Source: Clostridium sp. ZS2-4
Lineage (GTDB): Bacteria; Bacillota; Clostridia; Clostridiales; Clostridiaceae
DNA: 64,000 nt
Direction: 5' to 3'
Assembly (NCBI RefSeq): GCF_026719745.1
Contig: NZ_JAPPRQ010000136.1
Span: forward strand, 39,115-103,114
Below, piece after piece: positions 57,184 through 64,000 of this stretch (the stretch's first letter is position 1; each line of letters starts with the position of its first letter). The translations under genes and the position numbers were made by a program. A model generated the notes under the pieces. The model saw only the letters and a list, made by a program, of their open reading frames with translations. It did no database searches and had not been told where the DNA came from.

Positions 57184-60033
57184 ATGAGTGGTGAAGGCAA
57201 TTACACAAATGTTAGGTATTCCAATGATTGTCTGAAACTAATTAATGATACTTTTCAGAAATTTTTAGATGTAGACAGTATTAATTATCAGATTGAGCTA
57301 AAAAAATCATTGGAGAAAATCGGTTTATTTTTTGATTTGGATAGGATATATATATATTATTTTTCTAAAGACCCTACTTTTATGCAAATAGAATGTCAAT
57401 GGAATAAGAAAGATATAAGTCCAAAAAGAGAAACGCAGGAGGAAGAAGTAGTTTATGCTCTTCCATGGTTGATTCGTGAGATTAAGAATAATGATTTTGT
57501 TGCAATAAATAATATGGAGGAATTTCCTTCTGAAGCTGTATTTGAAGCAGAAGTTTTTTTAAAGGAAGGAATAAAATCTTCTCTTATAGTTCCATTGAAA
57601 AGCAAAAACAAGTTAATTGGATTCGTAGGCTATGAAAGTTTATCCAAGCCTATGATATGGGAAGAAGCTCAAATCAAGATATTAAGAGATATTTCAAAGG
57701 CTTTTTCATATACAAGAGCAAGGATTGCAAAGGAAAAAGCATATGAATCAACACTTAATGGACAAGCAATGTTACTTAATAATTCTGAATCACAGATTTG
57801 GGCTTTAAGTAATGTTACTTCTTATGCAACTGTTAATGAAGCTCATGCAAGGTTTTTTGGCAAGAAGAAAAGTGATTTAGAATATCAGGACTTATATGAC
57901 ATATTTGATATAGATACTGCAAATAAGTTTTCTGCAAATAACTGGGAGTTGTTTCAAAAGAATGAGCCAGCAGAAAAAGAGCTTGAAATTAAGAATTGGA
58001 AAGGTGAAAACAGACTACTTAAAATTAAAAGTAAGCCTCAGAGAGATGAAACTGGCAATATTAAGTATCTTATTTGCACTGCTGAGGACATTACAGAGCA
58101 GAGGCTCGCTGAAAGGTCGCTTAACAAGGCAAAAGAACAGGCAGAAACAGCAAATATAGCGAAGAGCCAATTCCTTGCAAATATGTCTCACGAAATAAGA
58201 ACACCAATGAATGGAATATTTGGATTTTTAGAATTATTACAATCAACTAATCTGTCTTTAGAACAAAAAGAATTTATACGTGAAGCAAAATCTGCTTCAG
58301 AGGTATTATTACATATAATTAATGATATATTGGATTTTTCAAAGATAGAAGCTAGAAAGCTAACCATGGAAAAAATTAGGTTTAATTTAAGAAATACTAT
58401 TGAAGATGCGGTTTCACTTCTTGCACCTAAGGCGGCAGAAAAAGGTCTTGAACTTTATACTATGATCAAAGCAGGTGTTCCTGAAGCGGTTGTTGGCGAT
58501 CCATCAAGACTTAGGCAGGTATTAAACAATCTTATAAGTAATGCAGTAAAATTTACCGAACAAGGTAACATTTCTATTACCGTTGATTGCTTAGAGGAAG
58601 AGAATGAAATAGCTGTACTTAGCTTTAAAGTGAAGGATACTGGAATTGGAATTCATAAGGATCATATTAATACAATCTTTCAATATTTTAGTCAGGCAGA
58701 TGCTTCTACGACTAGAAAGTATGGTGGAACAGGACTTGGACTTGCGATATCTAATGAATTGGTCAAAATGATGGGCGGTGAAATTTGTGTTGAAAGTATA
58801 CTAGGGGAAGGGGCTACATTCAAATTTGATGTAAGATTGAAGATTGCTAAAGGAGCTTCAGAACATAAATTTGCGTTTGCAAAGCTTCAAGATATGAATA
58901 TTTTGATTGTTGATGGTAATATGAATAATAGGAAAATTGTTAGTTCATACCTTCAAGGAACTGGCTTGAAGGTATTTGAAGCTAAGGATGCTGCCAGTGC
59001 CATTACAACAATTCTTTCAAATGAAAATACAAAAAACAAAATAAGTGTTGCTATCATAGACTACCAAATGCAGGACATGAGTGGGTATGAACTTGCAACT
59101 ACATTAAAAACAATACCTTTTGCAAAGGATACTAAACTGATACTTCTAACCTCAGTAACTCAAAAAGGAGATGCAAAGGCTGCAAAAGAATATGGGTTTT
59201 CATCATATTTGGGTAAACCTGTAAGAAGAGACGACTTACTTGGTTGTATTGCTATAGTATTGGGTTTGAAAAAAGAAGATGAAGAAGAACATCAAGTTAT
59301 AACGAAGCATATAGTTAAAGAAGTTAATAATGCATTAAAACCTAGGATTTTATTGGTTGAGGACAATGAAATGAATCGTAAAATCGTTATAAGTATGCTA
59401 AAATCCCATGATATGACTTGTGATGTGGCGGTGGATGGTATGGAAGCATTAAAAGCAGTATCAGAAAAAGATTATGATGTTGTTTTTATGGATTGCCAGA
59501 TGCCAGTAATGGATGGGTATGAATGTACATCTAAAATAAGGTTGCTTGAAGGGGAGAAAAAGCATACTACAATTATTGCAATGACTGCTAATGCTATGGA
59601 GGGGGATTGTGAAAAGTGTATTGATGCTGGAATGGACGACTATATGAGTAAGCCTATTAATTTTGATACTATGTTTAACATGATAGAAGCCAACATTAAA
59701 GAGAGAGAGCTTGTGACCGACTATAATAATATAATAGAGAATAATATTAATTACTTTGTTGAAACCACAGGACTTAAAAAAGATGATGCAAGAGAAATAC
59801 TTGAAGAATATATAAAATGTCTACCTAATTTATTGGAAGATATTAATGATGCTATAGATAACAATGATTTTGAAAAATTAGTGGGGGTGACTCACGAGTT
59901 AAAAGGTTCGTCTGGAACTCTAAGAATAATTTCTATTCATGAATTAGCAATAAAGTTAGAGGAGGCAGCTTTGAAACAGGAAATAGATGAATGTGCTAGA
60001 CTTTTGGCTAAAATAAAAGATTTGCTTCACTAG
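57184..60033 (+). CDS. Hybrid sensor histidine kinase: GAF-PAS-HisKA-HATPase-REC-REC-HPt
   Basis: A 949-residue cytoplasmic phosphorelay kinase. GAF domain about 30-190, PAS about 195-310, HisKA with [11 protein letters not shown] (His336), HATPase about 430-560, a first receiver about 570-690 with Asp626 but Gly578 where the acid pocket usually has Asp/Glu (VDGN), a second receiver about 715-835 with full VEDN and Asp770, and an HPt domain with His904. No membrane helix, so it senses inside. The ATG at 57184 follows GGGAGGA. The phosphate may pass through REC2 to HPt and on to the next gene. Confidence 0.92.
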   Translation: MSGEGNYTNVRYSNDCLKLINDTFQKFLDVDSINYQIELKKSLEKIGLFFDLDRIYIYYFSKDPTFMQIECQWNKKDISPKRETQEEEVVYALPWLIREIKNNDFVAINNMEEFPSEAVFEAEVFLKEGIKSSLIVPLKSKNKLIGFVGYESLSKPMIWEEAQIKILRDISKAFSYTRARIAKEKAYESTLNGQAMLLNNSESQIWALSNVTSYATVNEAHARFFGKKKSDLEYQDLYDIFDIDTANKFSANNWELFQKNEPAEKELEIKNWKGENRLLKIKSKPQRDETGNIKYLICTAEDITEQRLAERSLNKAKEQAETANIAKSQFLANMSHEIRTPMNGIFGFLELLQSTNLSLEQKEFIREAKSASEVLLHIINDILDFSKIEARKLTMEKIRFNLRNTIEDAVSLLAPKAAEKGLELYTMIKAGVPEAVVGDPSRLRQVLNNLISNAVKFTEQGNISITVDCLEEENEIAVLSFKVKDTGIGIHKDHINTIFQYFSQADASTTRKYGGTGLGLAISNELVKMMGGEICVESILGEGATFKFDVRLKIAKGASEHKFAFAKLQDMNILIVDGNMNNRKIVSSYLQGTGLKVFEAKDAASAITTILSNENTKNKISVAIIDYQMQDMSGYELATTLKTIPFAKDTKLILLTSVTQKGDAKAAKEYGFSSYLGKPVRRDDLLGCIAIVLGLKKEDEEEHQVITKHIVKEVNNALKPRILLVEDNEMNRKIVISMLKSHDMTCDVAVDGMEALKAVSEKDYDVVFMDCQMPVMDGYECTSKIRLLEGEKKHTTIIAMTANAMEGDCEKCIDAGMDDYMSKPINFDTMFNMIEANIKERELVTDYNNIIENNINYFVETTGLKKDDAREILEEYIKCLPNLLEDINDAIDNNDFEKLVGVTHELKGSSGTLRIISIHELAIKLEEAALKQEIDECARLLAKIKDLLH

Positions 60034-60072
60034 GGTGTATTTAAAAATCATAGATGTAAAGGAGTTTTTAAT

Positions 60073-60435
60073 ATGAAAAAGGTATTAATAGTTGACAATT
60101 CATCGTATATGAGAATGTTTGTAAAAAAAATTATTGAAAAAGGAGGTTTCCATAACATATTTGAGGCATCAGGTAAAGAGGATGCAATAGAGGTATTCAA
60201 GAATGAAAAGCCAGATATTGTAGTCTTAGACTTGAACATGTCTGAATTTACGATGGATGGTATTCATGTGTTAACTGATATAATGAAAATTAATCCTGAA
60301 ACAGTTGTAATTATTATATCAGCAGTAGGACACGAAAATGTGAAAGATGAATGTATAGCACTAGGAGCTAAGAGTTATATTAGGAAACCTTTCGATACTG
60401 AAATTTTATTAAAGACATTAGAAGCGTACAAATAA
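60073..60435 (+). CDS. Single-domain response regulator (CheY-like)
   Basis: A 120-residue receiver with no output domain. Asp9 (VDNSS), the phosphorylation site Asp53 in VVLDLNM, a Ser-Ala in IISAVG (Thr/Ser switch) and Lys near KPFD are intact. It probably takes phosphate from the HPt of the kinase 40 bp upstream. GTAAAGGAG precedes the ATG. The output partner is unknown. Confidence 0.92.
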   Translation: MKKVLIVDNSSYMRMFVKKIIEKGGFHNIFEASGKEDAIEVFKNEKPDIVVLDLNMSEFTMDGIHVLTDIMKINPETVVIIISAVGHENVKDECIALGAKSYIRKPFDTEILLKTLEAYK

Positions 60436-60519
60436 GATTATACAAACCATAGTTTACATCATTTAAGTAGTTGTAAATTTTTCTTTTAGCATGGATATAA
60501 TATGATTAGTAGTTTTATT

Positions 60520-60593
60520 TGGCATACTGATAACCTTACGTGTGTTTAATTGTGTGGTAACTTTTATATAACACGGAAATGGTCAGTATGCCA
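60520..60593. repeat. 74-bp imperfect inverted-repeat element at the PI-PLC breakpoint
   Basis: TGGCATACTGA (60520-60530) and TCAGTATGCCA (60583-60593) are exact arms; pairing resumes further in with CGTGT / ACACG. It lies just upstream of the point where PI-PLC similarity starts, and may mark the deletion or an element insertion, or act as terminator of the regulator operon (no T run). Confidence 0.55.
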
Positions 60594-61260
60594 TGTTTAT
60601 TTTTTGGAACATTACTTATTTAGTTTTTTATTTTGCAGAAGTGTACATCAACATATTAATTTTGATGATGTCTTAAATGCATGCATACCTTTTTTAAATA
60701 ATAACCCAAGTGAAGCTATTATAATGTGTATAAAACCAGAGCATACATCAGTAGGAAATACACGTACATTTGAAGAAACATTTGATTATTATAGAGCTAA
60801 AAATCCAGATAAATGGCTTTTAACTGATACAATTCCTACTTTAGGTAAAGCAAGAGGTAAAATAGTTCTTATGAGAAGATTTGATGCAGTAAATTTACCC
60901 AAAGGTATTGATTTAACAAAGTGGCAAGATAATACTACTTTTACCATAGAAAATGCTGCAAAAGTAAAAATTCAAGATCAATATAAAGTTCCTGATAATG
61001 ATGAAAAATGGTGTAAAATTGAAGATATGTACAATGAAGCTAACCAAAACAGTGGGGATTGGTGGTATATCAATCACTGCAGCGGATATAGACCATTAGC
61101 GTTTGGTATACCAGATATATATGGTGTTGCAAAGGAGATAAATTCTAATATGGAAAAATTCTTTACTGCAAATACTTCAGGAAAATTTGGTATTACGGTT
61201 ATGGACTTTGCTACTGAAAGCAGAGCTAAGGCAATTATCGCAACTAATAACTTAAATTAG
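60550..61260 (+). pseudogene. N-terminally truncated phosphatidylinositol-specific phospholipase C
   Basis: From about 60640 the frame reads VHQHINFDDVLNACIPFLNN and continues with typical bacterial PI-PLC sequence to HCSGYRPLAFG and the C-terminal VMDFATES. Full-length enzymes are about 300 residues and have a signal peptide and two catalytic His; both lie in the missing N-terminal 90-100 residues. The frame before 60640 is unrelated and has no good ribosome site, so the protein is probably inactive or not made. No frameshift is seen in the remaining part. Confidence 0.7.
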
Positions 61261-61312
61261 TGTAATATGTCCTATATCATGTAAGTGTGATTATATGTAA
61301 TAAAAGTATTTT

Positions 61313-61358
61313 AAAAAGTCAGTTAGAGTAGTGGAAAGTTACTTTAATTGACTTTTTT
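61313..61358 (+). terminator. Terminator after the PI-PLC remnant
   Basis: AAAAAGTCA outer arm pairs with TGACTTTTT, with an inner AGTA / TACT stem. The rest of the gap up to the lipoprotein gene (61359-61526) is AT-rich without an assigned site. Confidence 0.75.
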
Positions 61359-61526
61359 CTAGTGTATTTTTATAATTATAAAAAGTTAGTTGACTAGGCA
61401 GAATTTTTATTGAAGAAAAACGCCTTCATAGCAATATATACTTTTATTCATATTTTATAAAGATAAAAAATAAAATATAAAAAAATGAAATATAAAGTTC
61501 TACAAATATATGGAGGGTAAATAATA

Positions 61527-62327
61527 ATGAAAAAAATATCAATGATAATTGTAATGCTAATAGTTACAATGATAATTTCATCAGGCTGCAGCAGCAAAGA
61601 TGACAACACACTAGTTGTAGGTATGGAATTAGCTTACCCACCATTTGAAACAACAGATAAAGATGGGAAACCTTCTGGGATAAGCATTGACTTAGCTAAT
61701 GAACTTGGTAAATACCTTGGTAGAACAGTTAAAATTGAAAATATTGCTTATTCAGGACTTATTCCATCACTAACTACTAAAAAAGTTGATATGGTATTAT
61801 CTTCAATGACTATTACAGAAGAAAGGAAAAATACTGTAGATTTTTCTGAACCTTATTGTAAAGCATATTTAGCTTTGTTAATTAACAAAAATTCTGCTGT
61901 TAGTTCAATTAAAGATTTAAATCATAAAGGCAAGAAGGTAGCGGTGAAAAAGGGAACCACAGGTTATTTTTATGCCATGAAAAATTTAAAAAATGCAGAA
62001 ATATTGGTATTTGACAAAGAGACAGCATGTGTATTAGAAGTAGCACAGGGAAGGGCTGATGCTTTTATATATGACCAAATGACTATATTTAAGAACTGGC
62101 AGCAATATGAAAGCAGTACAAAAGCACTGCTTGAACCTTTCAATGATTATGAATACTGGGGAATAGCATTAAGAAAAGGAGATTCTGAATTAAGAAATAA
62201 TATAAATACATTTTTAAAAGAATACGAAGAGCAAAAAGGCTTTGAAAAATTATCAGATAAATATTTAGGTGACATAAAGAAAGAGTTTGATAAAAGAAAG
62301 ATACCATTCTTTTTTGGCTCTAAATAG
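61527..62327 (+). CDS. Polar amino acid ABC transporter substrate-binding lipoprotein
   Basis: Captures a polar amino acid outside the cell. The 266-residue protein has a lipoprotein signal ending ISSGC (Cys21), then VGMELAYPPFETTDKDGKPSGISIDLANELGK, typical of SBP_bac_3 proteins, with LTTKKVDMVLSSMTITEERK. The substrate cannot be read from sequence. TGGAGGG precedes the ATG. First gene of a three-gene importer operon. Confidence 0.93.
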   Translation: MKKISMIIVMLIVTMIISSGCSSKDDNTLVVGMELAYPPFETTDKDGKPSGISIDLANELGKYLGRTVKIENIAYSGLIPSLTTKKVDMVLSSMTITEERKNTVDFSEPYCKAYLALLINKNSAVSSIKDLNHKGKKVAVKKGTTGYFYAMKNLKNAEILVFDKETACVLEVAQGRADAFIYDQMTIFKNWQQYESSTKALLEPFNDYEYWGIALRKGDSELRNNINTFLKEYEEQKGFEKLSDKYLGDIKKEFDKRKIPFFFGSK

Positions 62328-62342
62328 AGAGAAGGATAAATC

Positions 62343-63086
62343 ATGAATAAAATAAAAAAAGTAATTAATCTTATGATAGTTATAGGAATATTTATATTGA
62401 TAATAATATATTCAATTAATAAATTGGACTACACATTTGTGTGGAAAGGTGTCTTTGTGTATAAAAATAAACTGATAAAAGGGTTTGGGGTAACATTAAT
62501 AATTAGTTTCTTTTCAATGATAGTGTCATTGATAATAGGAATAATTACAACACTATTCTTAAACTCAAAAATATTGGCACTTAACTATTTTGCAAAAGGA
62601 TATATAGGAATTATAAGAGGAACACCTTTTTTAGTTCAGATTTATTTTTTATACTATATAATTGCTACAGCTTTTCAAATAAGTAATAAATATTTATTAG
62701 GTATAATTATATTATCAATATTTACAGGAGCTTATGTAACAGAAATAATAAGAGGGGGATTGGAAAGTATAGAGCAATCTCAACATATAACCTCAAAAGC
62801 TTTAGGGTTTACTACATTACAGAAGTATATCTATATAATTATTCCACAAGTAGTAAAAAGGATAATGCCTGCTTTAGCTGGTCAAATATCATCACTGGTA
62901 AAAGACTCATCATTATTATCAGTTATAGCAGTTAGTGAATTTACAATGAATGTATTAGAAGTTGATTCTATTAATTTTAGGACTTTTGAGAATCTAACAG
63001 TTTTAGGAGTGGGATATTTATTAATTACTATACCAATATCCATAATATCTAAAAAACTTGAAAGGGCATTTAGTTATGAGGATTGA
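62343..63086 (+). CDS. Polar amino acid ABC transporter permease
   Basis: A 247-residue membrane protein of the His/Glu/Gln/Arg/opine permease family, with about five or six helices and the EAA loop motif (TSKALGFTTLQKYIYIIIPQVVKRIMPAL). RGTPFLVQIYFLYY is also typical. AGAGAAGGA precedes the ATG. Its end overlaps the ATPase gene start by 11 bp, indicating coupling. Confidence 0.92.
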   Translation: MNKIKKVINLMIVIGIFILIIIYSINKLDYTFVWKGVFVYKNKLIKGFGVTLIISFFSMIVSLIIGIITTLFLNSKILALNYFAKGYIGIIRGTPFLVQIYFLYYIIATAFQISNKYLLGIIILSIFTGAYVTEIIRGGLESIEQSQHITSKALGFTTLQKYIYIIIPQVVKRIMPALAGQISSLVKDSSLLSVIAVSEFTMNVLEVDSINFRTFENLTVLGVGYLLITIPISIISKKLERAFSYED

Positions 63087-63798
63087 ATTGAATAATATAT
63101 GTAAAGATTATAATAATAAAAAGGTACTTAAAGAAATAAACTTGAAGCTTGAAAATATACATTCATTAGGAATAATAGGACCTTCTGGCGGAGGAAAATC
63201 AACATTATTAAGATTAATAGCAGGGTTAGAAAATACAGACAGTGGTACCATTGAAATAAATAATACAACATTGAAAAATGAAGAAAATTATTTGAATGAA
63301 TATAGAAAGACAGTAGGGGTAATATTTCAAGCATACAATCTTTTTCCACATTTAACAGCAAAAGAAAATGTCAAACTGCCATTAATAAAAGTACATGGCA
63401 AAAATAAAGAAATTGCAAATAAAATTACAGAAAAATTGTTTGAAAGGTTTTTGCTGAAGGAGCATATGAATAAAAAACCTAATCAATTGTCGGGAGGTCA
63501 GCAGCAGAGAGTTGCGATAATAAGAGCATTATCATCAGAACCACAAATATTACTATGCGATGAACCTACATCGGCACTTGATCCAGAACTTACAGAGGAA
63601 GTTCTAAGTGCTATTTATGAAGTGAAAGCAGAAGGAAAAGATTTGATTATGGTAACACATCATATGGAATTTGCTAAGAAAACATGTGATTATATGTTGT
63701 TTATTGCAGATGGAAAAATAATAGAGCATGGTAAAAGTGAAGAGTTTTTCAATAATCCTAAGACAGAAAGATTAATTAAGTTTTTAAATTTGATGTGA
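63076..63798 (+). CDS. Polar amino acid ABC transporter ATP-binding protein
   Basis: The ATPase of the importer. The 240-residue protein has Walker A GPSGGGKST (about residues 35-43), Q-loop FQAYNLFPHLTAKEN, signature LSGGQQQR, Walker B ILLCDEPTSALDPE and the switch His in MVTHHM. The ATG at 63076 is behind AAAGGGCATT inside the permease gene; a TTG at 63058 is less likely. It ends the operon before a strong terminator. Confidence 0.95.
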   Translation: MRIELNNICKDYNNKKVLKEINLKLENIHSLGIIGPSGGGKSTLLRLIAGLENTDSGTIEINNTTLKNEENYLNEYRKTVGVIFQAYNLFPHLTAKENVKLPLIKVHGKNKEIANKITEKLFERFLLKEHMNKKPNQLSGGQQQRVAIIRALSSEPQILLCDEPTSALDPELTEEVLSAIYEVKAEGKDLIMVTHHMEFAKKTCDYMLFIADGKIIEHGKSEEFFNNPKTERLIKFLNLM

Positions 63799-63836
63799 TA
63801 CAGATGCCATGAAATGAAAATATATATAACCTTGTT

Positions 63837-63867
63837 ACGGTATTAGAGCAATCTAATACCGTTTTTG
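63837..63867 (+). terminator. Terminator of the amino acid transporter operon
   Basis: ACGGTATTAGA / TCTAATACCGT stem with a 4-nt loop, followed by TTTTTG. The remaining 63868-64000 shows only a small GGGC / GCCC hairpin near 63941 and no gene. Confidence 0.9.
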
Positions 63868-64000
63868 TCATATAAGTCACAGTAAAAATTTATATGGCGC
63901 AATCTTTGGTTATCAAGTAATATTATCCCTATTTTATTTTGGGCGGACTTAGCCCGTCATGTTTTTTTATATTTTCAAAAAATATTAACCTATAAAACTG

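Noticed and set aside
63930..63975. Terminator or structured RNA near the window end
   Set aside because: Only a 4-bp GGGC/GCCC stem is visible; too weak to call.

Overview
The window is a low-GC chromosomal segment of an endospore-forming, Gram-positive anaerobe. Codon use is strongly AT-rich, Shine-Dalgarno sites are strong (AGGAGG type), and some starts are TTG or GTG. It carries T-box leaders, a SleB cortex-lytic enzyme, a K+-dependent-type membrane pyrophosphatase and a CggR-gap / pgk-tpi-gpmI-eno layout. This fits Clostridium sensu stricto or a close relative; the species cannot be fixed from sequence reading alone.

Layout. 1-8.4 kb: end of a CYTH-type gene, an NdpA-like nucleoid protein, fba with a CggR-like operator, a DUF421/DUF4363 membrane pair, a TGS-uridine-kinase-type nucleoside kinase, a gene of unknown function, a Ca2+/H+ antiporter and pssA. 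8.6-15.6 kb: a CBS-pair protein, a lipid kinase, a membrane protein, a YgiQ-type radical SAM protein, a soluble PRC/MgtE_N/CBS protein behind a long structured leader with a 44-codon upstream ORF, and sleB. 15.6-23.4 kb: a Cys T-box and cysE, a PlsC-type acyltransferase, nth, a patatin, a HAD phosphatase, trmL, degV and rpoN.

23.5-40.4 kb is the energy core: cggR-gap, a second gap, a BMP/nucleoside ABC transporter behind a cre-like site, pgk-tpiA-gpmI-eno, secG and hppA. The cggR and pgk promoters are near copies of each other (TTTTAA-N17-TATAAT, a 4-nt gap, then two GTGGGAC boxes 20 bp apart). fba has the same 20-bp GGGAC pair, so CggR probably controls three glycolytic units.

40.8-49.8 kb: rnr and smpB-ssrA are separated by a complete TPP-riboswitch thiamine cluster (tenI-thiS-thiF-thiG-thiH, then thiD and thiE). 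49.8-52.96 kb is a small decayed island in the 3' end of ssrA. It shows three CATACATA-plus-hairpin modules, an integrase-like N-terminal remnant, an XRE-DUF5680 regulator, a flavin-oxidase-like remnant and a compact DUF3791-DUF3990-small protein operon with a palindromic promoter. This operon is the best candidate here for a poorly described system (a predicted ADP-ribosyltransferase-fold toxin with its partners).

53.2-64 kb: asnB under an Asn T-box, a YdcF remnant, a GreA paralogue, an HD-GYP / hybrid histidine kinase / receiver signalling operon, an N-terminally truncated PI-PLC and a polar amino acid ABC transporter.

Six intergenic loci carry one dispersed repeat family: 7-bp CAGTRRC tandem units, often facing each other as inverted arms and bordered by TGC-NNN-GCA hairpins. 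Two copies share an approximately 79-bp core in opposite orientation with a compensatory base-pair change.
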